From positions 51,328 to 115,327 of the forward strand of contig MNCI01017942.1 in the NCBI GenBank assembly GCA_015680685.1: a DNA stretch of 64,000 nt. Direction: 5' to 3'. The translations under genes were made by a program, and so were the position numbers. Within the stretch, counting starts at the first letter, position 1. Every line of letters starts with the position of its first letter. The notes under the pieces were generated by a model. The model did not search any database. It saw nothing but the letters and a program-made list of their open reading frames with translations, and was not told the origin of the DNA. Source of the DNA: Gnetum montanum. Taxonomy: Eukaryota > Streptophyta > Gnetopsida > Gnetales > Gnetaceae. Shown here piece after piece: positions 11,094 to 22,186 of the stretch.

Positions 11094-11678
11094 ATGATTG
11101 ACAACCATGTTTCTTTGTCTTCCTCTGTATCAAATTTCTTTGAGTCCCCTTCAAACCAAACATCACCCAGGATCCATACTGTTATGCTTACTCATGCTAT
11201 ATCTAATTGGATCTATGCTAGAAACCTTCCTAGGAAGTTAGTAGATTTTGGAAGTTGTCTGATTTATTTGCAGATCACTAGGAATAAATCATGCAAAGCT
11301 CTTCTTGACTCAGGTTCTAGTGTTAACCTAATCTCTCATGAGATGTATACTGTATAAAAATTGTCTCCTTTAAAGAAGAGCAATATCAAATTAGAATTGG
11401 AAGACCAATCCATCACTGTTCCATTAGGACTAGTAGAAGACGTTGTGACCACTGTCTATGGGTGGTCTTATCTTGTCAATTTCTTAGTGATCGAAGTGAA
11501 GAACTACAAAGGATATTTCCCAATCATCATGGAAAGGGCATGGCTTAGCACCATTGATGAAAGAATGGGCATCAAAGATCTTTCCCTAGAAATATCTAAA
11601 GAAAATGCATTTAGAAAGATCGAGAAAAAGCATGTTCCATGCATCGTGTACAATGATATAGTGTGCAATTATGTGTAG
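11094..11678 (+). pseudogene. Protease region of element A
   Basis: One frame holds TVMLTHAISNWIYARNLPRK, then CKALLDSGSSVNLISHEMY, the D-S-G active-site turn of a retropepsin. A stop at 11355 interrupts it, and the same frame continues as SPLKKSNIKLELEDQSITVP ... GYFPIIMERAWLSTIDERMG. The active site is intact, so this is the best kept protease in the window. Confidence 0.85.
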
Positions 11679-11689
11679 AAACTTTCGGC

Positions 11690-12960
11690 TATAAAATAAG
11701 CATCTATCTCTACATGCAAGCAATGTGCACTAGAAGCAAAAATTCAAAGGTGTTTGTACATAGTAGCCACAAAACAGGAGGGCACCCAGTGGATGACCAT
11801 TGATTCTGAGACCAACACACTTTGCATGGAACCAACTGAGAACCTGACATGCGCGTATGTCATAGACATGAATAAACTAGAGCAAGTTCATTACCAACTC
11901 TTTGATCATGCAAATGATGACACTTATTGGGGAGAGTTAGAGATTCTTGAAAATTTCAAGCAAGAGCCCCTTGAACTAAAAACACTACTAGTCGAAATGG
12001 AATATGTGTTTTTAAAAAATGGAAAGTTGATCATAATCAATGCAAATATTGCTCCAGAACAGAAAAAGATGTTGTTGAAGGTAGTTGAGAATGATCATTC
12101 ACTATTGTTTGGTCATATCTCGAACTCACAGGGATTGATCCTAGGATGTGCTAGCATTGCATCTACATTGATCTGGCCATGAAGCCAAAGAGATAGCCAC
12201 AAAGGTAATTGGATCCCAAACTAAATCATATCATCAAATAGGAAATCAAATGACTCCTCAAGACAGGGTTCATTTATCCCATTGCATATAATGAGTGGGT
12301 TAGTGCACTTGTGATTATGCTAAAGAAAGATGCCAAGTGGTGGGTCTACATCAATTTTCAACTACTAAATATGGCAACATTTAAGGACCATTTTCCATTG
12401 CCATTTGTTGATAAGGTATTATACGCAATATCTAAGCATTGCTACTACAACTTTATAGATGGTTATAGTGGTTATAACCAAATTCAAATTGCACCAAAGG
12501 ACTAGGTGAAGATAACATTCACAAGTTCTTGGGAGACTTTTGCATATTGCAAGATGCCATTTAGTCTATGCAATGATCTTGCTACATTCCAACGCATAGT
12601 TCTAAGAATTTTGAATAGCAAATTGGAAATGGTATGGAAGTCTTCATGGATGACTTCTCCACTTATGGAGCTACATTTGAGCAAGCCTTGGACTGCCTTT
12701 ATCAAGTGTTAAAATAATGTGTTGAAACCAACTTGCAACTTAATTGGCAAAAAATTCACCTAATGGTTTAGAAAGGCATTGTATTGGGGCACAAGTTCTC
12801 ACAAATAAGAATTGAGGTAGATCCTAAGAAAATAAGGGTCATCCAAAGAATAACCCACCAACTAGAAACTATTAAAGATAGTTGATCATTCCTTGAACAT
12901 AGTAGCTACTACAGCGATTCATAGATAATTTCTCTAAGATTGCAAGGCTGTTGGTGGAGT
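11690..12960 (+). pseudogene. pol: Reverse transcriptase region of element A
   Basis: A linker ORF (11754-12182) ends near the RT start. RT motifs follow: GFIYPIAYNEWVSALVIMLK, FKDHFPLPFVDK, YYNFIDGYSGYNQIQIAPKD, a stop, then TSSWETFAYCKMPFSLCN. The catalytic FMDD is present at 12643-12654 but in a different frame from the preceding block, so a frameshift separates fingers from palm. RT copies element RNA into cDNA; this copy is dead. Confidence 0.88.
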
Positions 12961-12999
12961 TGACAAAGAAAGATGCTCCATTTTTTTGGATTGCAAAAT

Positions 13000-13441
13000 G
13001 TGAAAAAGCATTCCAACAGCTGAAAGAGAAACTTGTAGAAACTCCAATCCTACAAGCACCTAATTGGTCTAGACTATTTCATCTCATGACAAATGCATTA
13101 AATTATGCCTTAGGAGATGTGCTTATGTAGATGGACAACAAGAAACATCCATACTACATCCACTTTGCTAGTTGAAGCATTGTGGGTGCACAACTGAACT
13201 ACACCACTATAGAAAAAGAATTGATGATAGTGGCATTTGCTCTAGAGAAGTTTAGGAATTATATGCTTGGACACAAGATTTTTATGCACATGGCCCATAG
13301 TGCCATCTGCTTCCTAATGAACAAGCCAATGGTAATCCCCTATGTCATATGGTGGTTGGTGATCTTACAGGAATTTGATCTTACGATGGTAGATCGGAAG
13401 GGCACTAACAATGTGGTCGCTAATCACTTATCTTGGTTGTG
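13000..13441 (+). pseudogene. pol: RNase H region of element A
   Basis: Sequence around FHLMTNALNYALGDVLM and the ORF GAQLNYTTIEKELMIVAFAL ... EFDLTMVDRKGTNNVVANHL matches Ty3-type RNase H (TDAS..A.G..L, Y..TEKE.LAIV, G..N..AD.LS). In the usual (T/V)DAS start the Asp is replaced (TNAL), and the last motif has ANHLS. Confidence 0.85.
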
Positions 13442-13639
13442 ATGGGACAATAAAGAGGAAGAAAATCCACTATCTAATATGTTTCTTCATGAACTCCTCT
13501 TTGTTGGAGCTATAATTGAACAATTGCCCAATGAGCATAAATGAAATGATGACATTCTTACCTATCTTCTCACCCAAGAGAAGCCACAAGGATTGGTCCA
13601 TTGGAAGAAACAGTAGTTTCTTCACTAGGTATAACACTT

Positions 13640-14700
13640 GATGGATATCAACTAATACCTTTACAAGGTGTGCATCAATGACCTAGTTCATTGGTATGTC
13701 TTTGATGTTGATCAACTATGTGTTCTCCAAGGTGCTCATGAACATCCTTGTCGAGGACACTATGTTTGGAGATGCACGCTCATTAAAATCCTAATGGCAG
13801 GGTACTATTGGCTAATAATCTTTAGGGATGCTCATCAATATGTCCACTTTTGTGAATGATGCCAATAAGATGGTGGAATGACTTCTTGAATGGAGGAACC
13901 TCAACAATGGATTTAACCATTGGAACCCTTCGAAATTTGGGGCATTGATTTCATGGGTTCCATCATGCCCATGTCAAATGAAAAGGTGTACATCATAGTT
14001 TTTGCTGACTATTGTATGAAATGGGAAAAAGCAGTAGCTATCATCGACTGTACATCTTCTATTGCTACTCCATTTGTGCAAAAAAATGTTGTAAATAGGT
14101 TTGGTATGCCACATGCATTAATTTATGATAATGGAACTCACTTTATAGGCACTACTTTTCAGAAACTCATGCAACGCTTAGGGGTTGAATATAAACTCAC
14201 AACATCCTACCACCCCCAAGCTAATGATCAAGCTAAGGTTACCAATAGGGAAATCAAAAGGAGTCTCACCAAAATTATTAGCAAATATAGGAAATATTGG
14301 AGCACAAAAATTAATGATGCCCTTTGGGCCTACTGCTCAATATGGGAACTTCCTATAGGCTATTCTCCTTATGAGCTTGTGTATGAAAAATTACCAACAC
14401 TTATTCAATCCGAGCTCCATACACTTTCAACAACTTGTGACCTCAACCTTAACTTGAGTCTAGCACAAAAAGAAAGACTAATGAATCTCAACTTGCTAGA
14501 AGAAAACTAATTTGTGGTCCTATCATTTAATGAGTTGCACAAGGCCTACAACAAAAAGTGCCATAACCTTAAAATTAGAAAAGTCAAATTTCAATAAAGA
14601 GATAAGGTTCTTTACTAGAATCCCACACACATACCACAACAAACTAAGTTCTAAACATTGTGGGAAAGACCTTACATCATTTATGAAACTTTTCCTTTTG
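13640..14700 (+). pseudogene. pol: Integrase of element A, catalytic Glu lost
   Basis: The HHCC zinc region spans 13725-13870 (AHEHPCRGHY ... YVHFCE, stop, CQ). The core ORF 13920-14510 holds WGIDFMG (first Asp), IYDNGTHF (second Asp) and YHPQANDQAKVTNRE. The third acidic residue, Glu in the family pattern NGQ-x-E-x-TNRE and kept in element C, is Lys here. LWAY...LPIGYSPYELVYEKL follows, the usual C-terminal part. The protein could not integrate DNA even if translated. Confidence 0.9.
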
Positions 14701-14709
14701 GGGCCATGA

Positions 14710-15938
14710 TGATTTACAAACCTACGAGCCTAAACAAGAAATAGCTACTCAACATCCAACAAATTAAAGTTTTTCACCATCATAAGCCAGCTAATACAAC
14801 AAATGCCTCATCAGATGGACAACCATGCTCCATATTTTGGATCTCCTCCTTTCAACTTCGTTGTGGGGGAGATGGCCACCCATGCTAACCATATAAGTGG
14901 CTCCTCAGTTTTTCATCTTTTTGTTTTACAACTTTTTGTTTTACACATTCTTTATTTTATATTTTCTTGTTTTCATGTTATTAATCTTTTCTAATTTTTG
15001 TTTTACACCATCATTAGTACATTTGCCAATTTTTTAATATTTTACACTTTCTTTTATATTTTATTTTATTTTGGTGTGATTTTCTAACTTTTTGTTAATA
15101 AGTGTCAAGCACAATGATAATGTGTTGCTTGATGGTGGTATGTACTATTTTGTTATTTGATTGTTGGTGTTTGGATTCTAGCTTTAAATTTTGTTACAGA
15201 TGATTAGGACATGGTTTCTTTTTCATGCAATAGGCAGTGAGTCCACAATATCCACCCATCCACAAATTCTATGGTTTTCCATGTTATGAAAACATGTAGT
15301 CCCTTTTTCATTAATACAACTTTAACAAATTTGTGACTTTGGTAGTTTCTAGAATTAGAAAGGATTCAAAGGTTTGAATAGGGTGTGACTTTAAGGGGAT
15401 TTGTTATTCTTTCTGCCTTTCTATTTGCCTAGGTGCATGTGTGTTTTCATGGATTTCTTACCATTCTATGTCAACCAATAAGAGGAAGTTGAATACGTCT
15501 TTGCCTAGTGTGGTTCTCATCAAAAAAAAATGATGAGAATTCAAAGCATACCCCTTAGAAAAAATAAACACATATCTTTGCATGGTGTGGTTCTCATTTT
15601 AAAAAAAACAATGATGGGAATTTAAAGCACATTCCTTAGATGATGCAGCTACACCTTATGATGAGGATTACTCAAGATCATTGAATCTACTCCCTCGCTC
15701 TTCAGCTACCAAGAGGTGTTGGATGTTAGTTTTATTTTGGGTGTTAACTTTTCTTATCATGAACACCCAATTTTGTCAAGATTGTAAATTCGTACACTTG
15801 GGCACTCAGAGTCTATTTGTTTCATCTAAGTTAGTTTGTATGTTAATCAATAATCCCATACCTTCCTAATATTTTTGGAAGGAACTTGTTCCTGCTCTTC
15901 TTCACTCTAGGACAAGTTTTCATTTAGTCGTGTGGGTA
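14710..15938 (+). other. 3' noncoding region and polypurine tract of element A
   Basis: T-rich DNA follows the integrase, with TTTTACACATT blocks. Near 15490-15640 an ~83-bp segment with a hairpin (TTCTCATC, A-run, GATGAGAA) occurs twice. GTGTGACTTTAAGGGGATTT at about 15384-15403 is conserved in elements C and D. The polypurine tract TCGTGTGGGTA ends at 15938, directly before the 3' LTR. Confidence 0.7.
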
Positions 15939-16784
15939 TGATGAATCATGTTTTTGCATACTCTGATATCAGAGCCTCAACATTGGGTATCCAATGTCAA
16001 AGCCTAGGATGCAATGTTGGATATTTGATATCATGAGGTATACACTGGCCTATAAATATAGCACTTAGGCTCATGATTTTGATATCAATTTTTTTCATAG
16101 TTAGCAAAGCTCTTATAGTTTGTTTCCTCCAAATTTAGAATATTTTTTTGCATGCTTGCAATAGAATTTTGAGTGTATACAAATCTTTTTTCGAACACTG
16201 ATGTGCTTGAACACAACAGTGTGATGGGAATAAAAATGAACTCTTTTCACAATCCTTGCAACACTGATAATAGATTAATGTTTTTTTAATGCACTTTACT
16301 TTCATGTTCTTTAGTTTAATGCACTTTAATTAAGTAATTAATTTTCAGTTGTTAATGAACACAAGCATGACCACTTCGAGCATACATGTAGCACTTGGTA
16401 ACCCAAGAATGCTTAATGTTTGGTAGGCCAATAGCACTATACGTGTTCAAGATGTGTCTAGGAAAGTAGGACAGGTACTTGTGTTAGGCTAGCTAAGCAG
16501 TAGATAAATTAAATCCTAAATTACTTTACATTTCATTATTGTTGTAGGTGATTAAATTTATAAAACCTAAAATGACAAAACTCATGTACCTCAATTACAC
16601 TTAAATCATATCATTGAGCTTCACAAGTGTAGTTGAGAAGACAATGAATGTTATCAATGCACATTTCACTTGCTAGAGAAATTAGTGCACTGGAGAACTA
16701 TAGGTCCATAGAATTCGATTGGATCGTGCATAAACACCTTAGTGATTTATATGGTTGGGTGTAGGAGTACCTTTTCGCTCATTA
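15939..16784 (+). repeat. 3' LTR of element A
   Basis: An 846-bp LTR with TGATGA start and TCATTA end. CCTATAAATATAGC lies about 110 bases from the start. It keeps the middle segment that the 5' LTR lost. Confidence 0.9.
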
Positions 16785-17935
16785 CTCAATATCTCTTTTC
16801 ATGAAATTTGTGTTTTCTATAATAATCTTTTTTAGAAGAAGCTAATACATGTTTTAATTTTTCTCATGCATCCATCCACTTTACTCTAAATGAAGTGACA
16901 TAAGACATTAATAGATTGGCTATTGGAAAAGTTTTTGAGTGTGATAGTTTGTATGTTGAATTATTTAAATAGGTAGGGACTCCTATTTATAGAAAAATTT
17001 ATTGTGAACTAAACATAATGATGGAGAATGTCTTGCATAATTGATGGAAGGTTAGCAAGTCAATACTTTTATAAAAAAAGATGAAATAAAAACAATCTAT
17101 ACAACTATTGTATGATAGTTGTAAATAACATCTTTGCTAAGTTTTTGGACACTATTCTTAAAAAATGATTTAGCATATGAGAAAAAGGTAATAACTTTAG
17201 AACTTAGTTTTAGGTAAAATCATTCCACAATTCACCACTTAGTTACACTCAAATATTTTATGGAAGTTGCAAAAAAGCCTAATAGAAAATTGTTTATTTG
17301 CTTTGTGAACTTTGTAAAAGCATATGATTGTGGGATTCATAAAAAATTATTGTTGTTTCTAAATAAATTAGACATCCCTATAACATTGATGACACTTATA
17401 CAAAAATTATATAAAGAAGTCAGCATTGAGCTTAAAGACAAGGAGTTAAGTGATAATTTTTAGTTCTAAAGCAAAACTAGAGTGAAGCAAGGATTGCCTT
17501 TATTAGCAACTCTCTTTGGTCTCTTTATAAATGAGTTGTAGGATTAAATAGGTACAAGAAACCATAAGCATGCCATTAAGATAGGATCATGCACTGCATC
17601 TATTTCTTTATGGAGATGACGTTGCTTCAATTTCTACCTCTAAGAAAGGTATGCAAAATATGTTGTTGATTTTAAAAAAATTTGGTTTGTATTTTAGGTT
17701 GCAAGTCAATGTGGAGAAAATAAAAGTAATTATATAGGATACAATAAATGAAAATTATAACTTTTAAACTTGGGGCTATAAATGTAGAAATAGTGAAGTC
17801 CTTTAGATATGTGACTCTCCACTATGCAAGTTATTGTAAATAGGATAAATATACTAATGAAAAAATTATAAGAATAATTAAGGCTTTGTATGCCCTAAAA
17901 ATAATCCTAAAACAAGGTTATAACTTCGAAGAAAA
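16785..17935 (+). pseudogene. LINE ORF2, reverse transcriptase part (continues 7281-7902)
   Basis: Recognisable blocks are VNFVKAYDCGIHKKLLLFLN, IPITLMTLIQKLYKEVSIEL, VKQGLPLLATLFGLFINEL and the active site LYGDD (YGDD at 17609-17620) followed by KKFGLYFRLQVNVEKIKVII. They follow the order of non-LTR RT domains 1-5. Several stops and frame changes separate them. It ends against the reductase pseudogene at about 17935-17950. Confidence 0.85.
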
Positions 17936-18003
17936 CTTTTCAATTTATCATTTATCCAAGTTGTTCCCATATTGGAAAGCCACCTGCTCTGCTTCCATTT
18001 CAT

Positions 18004-18252
18004 TGTTAGGAAATGAATCAAGCAAACAAAGAAGAATAGGAAAAACAAGCACACATAGAGAACACAAAACTTTCGTGGTTCAATAAGATCGCCTCACATT
18101 CACAGCCACACTAGAGTTTCATTATATATTTTTGTAGATTAGAGTTACAAGAGAGTTTTAGACTACTACATAAATATGCATAAATAAACCATCCATAACT
18201 AAAAATAGTCCATAACCCAATAATCCAAATCAATCGCCACATGACTCCAAGA
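18004..18252 (-). repeat. 3' LTR of element E, with polypurine tract beside it
   Basis: The LTR matches 21940-22186 throughout. Its minus-strand start is TCTTGGAGTC where the other copy has TGTTGGAGTC, so the terminal TG is mutated. CCAAGTGGGAGAT on the minus strand (about 18253-18265) is the typical copia polypurine tract. Confidence 0.9.
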
Positions 18253-18348
18253 ATCTCCCACTTGGAGATTGATCTAAGAAAAAAAAAATCTTGCAATCTT
18301 ACTTCTTCCATGTACACCATCAACTCCTAGTGTGGTGCCTCCTCATCA

Positions 18349-18660
18349 CTAATCATAGACACTTGCTAAGGTCATGCAGAGCCTTAGCTTAGTAGTGGTA
18401 GCCACCTTGGTCAACATGTCTACAGGGTTCTTTAATCCATGAATCTTCCTCAGTAGTAATGTCCCATCATCTAGCAACCCACAGATATGATGATACCTCA
18501 ATGGAATGTGTTTAGATCTAGAATGAAAAACTAGATCTCTAGCTAGATGTTTGGCACTTTGACTATCAGTGAAAAGCTCATTGTTATCTTGTGTCTTACC
18601 CAACTCTCTTAGAAGACCCTTCAACCAAATCATCTTATTTCTAGCTTCTGATATAGTCAT
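18349..18660 (-). pseudogene. pol: RNase H region of element E
   Basis: An uninterrupted 103-codon ORF reads ARNKMIWLKGLLRELG, LFTDSQSAKHLARD, SKHIPLRYHHI and NPVDMLTKV. These are the C-terminal copia RNase H motifs (E...WL..LL.ELG, DNQSAI.LA, R.KHI....HF.R, ..AD..TK). Confidence 0.85.
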
Positions 18661-18802
18661 ATATTCTACTTCTGTGGTTTAGAGGGCAATGCTCTTTTGA
18701 AGTCAAGACATCCAACTCATAGCAGTACTACCCACAATGAAAATATAACCAATGATGTTCTTCATGCTATCGAAATCACTTCCCAAATCTACATAAAAAA
18801 AA

Positions 18803-19500
18803 CTATAGAGTAATGCTACTCCTTTTAAAACAAAGTGCCATACTTGAAGTTCCCTTTAGATATCTTAGGAGCCACTTTACAACTTTCCAATGCTCCCTTC
18901 CTGGATCAGACATGAACTTGCTAACAACTTCCATTGCAAGTTCTATGTTGGGTATGGTACAGATCATATCATACATCAAACTTCCAAATAAAAGAGAGAG
19001 AAAAGAACATCCCTTCAACTTCTATAATGACCAACCCTTAAACTTCTATAACAATTTACTCTTTAACTTTTGTAATGGTTGACCCTTCATCTTTTGAACC
19101 TTCAACTTCCAAGGAATGATTAACTCTTCAACTTCCAAGGAATACAAAGGAATGATAGCAACCAAAAAATAGAATTTGGGTCACCATGCAAGAAAGTAGT
19201 TTTGACATCTAATTACTCTAGATGCAAATCATTAGTAGCCACAATAATGAGCACTAATCAAATGATAGTCAACTTTATTATAGGAGAGAAAATCTCTATG
19301 TAGTCAATTCCTCTTTTCTGTTGGAAACCCTTAACTACTAACCTTGCCTTGTATCTTTTGTTGTCATCATGTTCTTCCTTGATCCTATACACCCACTTAT
19401 TCTTTAATGCCTTCTTTCCTTCTGGTAACTTAGTCAGTGTCCATGTTGTATTCTTCTAGAGTGACTTCATCTCATCTCTCATAGCCAACTCCTACTTGAC
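18803..19500 (-). pseudogene. pol: Reverse transcriptase of element E with catalytic core deleted
   Basis: On the minus strand the N-terminal part reads LPEGKKALKNKWVYRIKEEH, RYKARLVVKGFQQKRGIDYI and DVKTTFLHGD. The C-terminal part (19018-18803) reads GSLMYDMICTIPNIELAMEV ... LLRYLKGTSS. Between them, at about 19020-19170, the ~150-residue core with the YVDD active site is missing and is replaced by repeats of a CTTCAACTTCTATAATGACC-like unit. The element could not reverse transcribe itself. Confidence 0.85.
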
Positions 19501-19647
19501 ACAATCTATCGCATGCATTACTTCATCAAAACATTCTAGTTCCCTAGCATTAGTCAAAAGTAAATAATGTAACAAGGGAGAGTGCCTATCCCTAGGCTTT
19601 AGTGTTCTATCAAACCTTCTCAACTAAGGCTATGATGTAATTTTTTC

Positions 19648-20740
19648 TTACTCAACTTCAACTTCATCTTTAGCTATCCTATTTCCAAGATTTTTCTGAA
19701 TCTTTCTAGCTACATCCCTCATAGATATCTCTTCCAATTCAACCTTCTCACTTTTCTTTTTTTGCTTCCCTACACTATTAGATTCTAATCCATACCTATC
19801 CTTGAACACCACATGTTCATTAAAAGTGAGATCCTTGTGCCTTATAATTTTTCTATTTTGATCATTCCAAAAATGATAACCAAAATCATCAGAACTATAG
19901 CCAATAAAATAAAATTTATTGGCTTTAGGATCAAGTTTATCTTGGACATCAGAACCTAAGTGCACATATGATACACAACCAAAAACTTTGAAATGTGAAA
20001 AGTTTACCACGTTTCCTAATCATTCCTCCTTAGGTATCTTAAAGTCTAGTAGAACTAAAGGTTCTTGATTTATAAGAGAGGTTGCTATGCTAACTGCATC
20101 TAACCAAAACATCATTGGTAGTCTAGAAGATATCCTCATGCTTCTAGCTCTCTTATTAAAGGTCATGTTCATTCTCTCAGCAATATCATTTTGCTATGGT
20201 ATTTTAAGAACTATCTTAATCATTTTGATCCCATTCTCAAAATAGAAAGCCTTGAACTCTAGACTATCATACTCCCCTCCATTATCGGACCTCAAACATT
20301 TGACTTTCAAACCAATTTGGTTCTCCACTTTTGCCTTCTACGTTTTAAATGTAGAAAACACATCAAATTTATTTTTAAGAAAATAAACCCATACCTTTCT
20401 AGTAGAATCATCAATTAATGTGACATAATAGCACAAGCCACTAAGAGAACTTACTCGGGTTGGTCCCCATACATAGGTATGTACCAGTTCCAACTTCTCA
20501 GTCTTTGATGTTCTTCCAACTTTGAGAAAATGACTCTTTTCTACTTCCCATAAATACATCCTTCACATAAAACAACATCAATAGACTTCAAGTCCAATAA
20601 TCTCCCCTATGAGGCTAGCAATTTCATTTCCTTTTCACTCATGTGACCCAATCTCCAATGCCACAATTTTGACATTGATTCTAAATCAACCACTAATACT
20701 ATGTATTTTATTTCTGAAGTGGTGTACAATGTTCCGACCT
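19648..20740 (-). pseudogene. pol: Integrase of element E
   Basis: The core holds VTLIDDSTRKVWVYFLKNK (first Asp), SDNGGEYDSLEFKAF (second Asp) and NDIAERMN with the Glu, so the D-D-E triad is present. A stop lies just before NDIAERMN. The later part (20010-19648) reads HFKVFGCVSYVHLG ... KFYFIGYSSDDFGYHFW, a normal copia sequence. Confidence 0.88.
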
Positions 20741-20773
20741 TATTTCCCTAAGAAATGATCAAATTTCCTTTAA

Positions 20774-21163
20774 TTATTTTCTAAGATTCACCTCCAAATA
20801 TTGTAATGTACTCGTAGCATCTATCTGACCCATAGAAATAAGGTTTTTCTTTAAAATTGACACATGTCTAACATTTTGTAACTTCAATTGCTTCACATGG
20901 GTAGTCTTTATATAAACATCATCCTTTCCCACAATGTTCAATGGTTCATCATCTGCAAGATAAACCTTTCCAAAATTCCCATCAACATAGTTGTTAAATA
21001 GTTCTTTAGAAGGAGTAGAGTGAAATGACTCACTTGAATCAAGAATCCAAGATTCAATACCATTGACCACACAACAAACTAGGGCATTAGCAATTTCTTT
21101 AGTAGCTGTATTTGCTAAATCATCATGTTGATTTTTCTTTTCTTTCTTTGGTGTTGTGCACAA
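20774..21163 (-). pseudogene. pol: Protease and pre-integrase region of element E
   Basis: The ORF has ESWILDSSESFHSTP, the copia protease active site (family D-S/T-G; here D-S-S, so the Gly is replaced). VYLADDEPLNIVGKDDV and KNLISMGQID follow, typical of copia sequence between protease and integrase. Confidence 0.85.
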
Positions 21164-21906
21164 TTTTCTAAGGTGACATTTCTTATCACAATTCCAACAT
21201 GTGACATTCTTACAACCCTTGGATTGACTTGTTCCCTTGATCTTTAATTTTCCAGGGCCTTGATTCTATCCCTATTGAAGACTTCTACCTCTACCTTCAT
21301 TACTTAAGGTAGAACCTGAAGATTCACCTAACTCCCTTCTATGTATATCCTCATTGAGAACTAGATCTTGAACTCCGAACAACTTTAGTTTTTAATCTCT
21401 AGATGAACTACTAACTACAATCACTATTGCAGCCTAGCTATCTGGCAGTGATGATAACAAGATCAACACTTTAATCTCATCATCAAAGTAAATTTCCATT
21501 GAACTCAACTGACTCATGATCATATTGAACTCATTGATGTGATCTATAACCGATGCACCTTTATACATCCTTAGAGTGAATAATCGGTGCATCAGATATA
21601 CCTTGGTTGAGGTGGATGGTTTCTCATACATATTTGATAAGGCCTTCATCAAATCTTGAGTGGTCTTTTCATTGACGATATTAAATGTAATGTTTTGTGA
21701 TAATATCAAATGAATCACCCCAAGAGCCTAATGGTGTAACATTTCCCAATCTTCTTTGTTCATATGATCTGGCTTCTTTCCCAGCACTGGTTCATGCAAC
21801 TTCTTCTAATATAGATAATCTTCAATCTACATCTTCCAAAACCCAAAGTATGTCCCATCAAACTTGTTAATCCTAACTTTCCCATCCTTGGACATAATCG
21901 CTCCCA
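21158..21906 (-). pseudogene. gag: gag of element E
   Basis: It starts MGAIMSKDGKVRINKFDGTY at 21906 and includes LMKALSNMYEKPSTSTKVYL and MRMYKGASVIDHINEFN-like sequence, the UBN2-type copia gag. The zinc knuckle CWNCDKKCHLRKLC (CX2CX4HX4C) lies at 21158-21199. Stops separate the start, the central ORF (21718-21434) and the knuckle. Confidence 0.85.
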
Positions 21907-21924
21907 TTGATCCTTTGTAAACAT

Positions 21925-22186
21925 GCTTTGATACCAATTTGTTAAGAAACAAACCAAGCAAACAAACAAGAATAGGAAAAACAAGCACACATAAAACAAA
22001 AAATTTTCATGGTTCAGCAAGATTGCTTCGCATTCACGGTCACACTAGAGTTTCATTATATATATTTTTATATTATAGTTACAAGAGAGTTTTGGACCAC
22101 TACATAAATATGCATAAAAAAATCATCCGTAATTGAAATTGGCCCATGACCCAATAATCCAAATCAGTCTCCACATGACTCCAACA
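21925..22186 (-). promoter_or_regulatory. 5' LTR and primer-binding site of element E
   Basis: The LTR (21940-22186) begins TGTTGGAGTCATGTGG and ends CTTAACA on the minus strand. TGGTATCAAAGC (21925-21936) follows three bases later, matching the initiator tRNA-Met primer site TGGTATCAGAGC with one change. Confidence 0.92.

Larger units (their letters stand above)
7903..16784 (+). mobile_element. Element A: full-length Ty3-type (Athila-like) LTR retrotransposon, defective
   Basis: Order: 5' LTR (7903-8496), tRNA-Asp primer site, gag, protease, RT, RNase H, integrase, AT-rich 3' region, polypurine tract, 3' LTR (15939-16784). The flanks are CTCAG on the left and CTCAA (16785-16789) on the right, a 5-bp target duplication with one change. 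The host sequence on both sides is one LINE. Every coding block carries stops or frameshifts. Confidence 0.9.
18004..22186 (-). mobile_element. Element E: copia-type LTR retrotransposon with 5-bp target duplication
   Basis: LTRs are at 18004-18252 (3' LTR) and 21940-22186 (5' LTR). TTCAT flanks both sides (17999-18003 and 22187-22191). Gag, protease, integrase, a truncated RT and RNase H follow in copia order on the minus strand. The insertion is in exon 4 of the reductase pseudogene, and removing the element with one TTCAT restores the exon alignment. Confidence 0.95.

Noticed and set aside
10654-11097. A hydrophobic 147-codon ORF that looks like a membrane protein
   Set aside because: It is an out-of-frame reading of the proline-rich gag tail of element A; another frame matches gag of element C.
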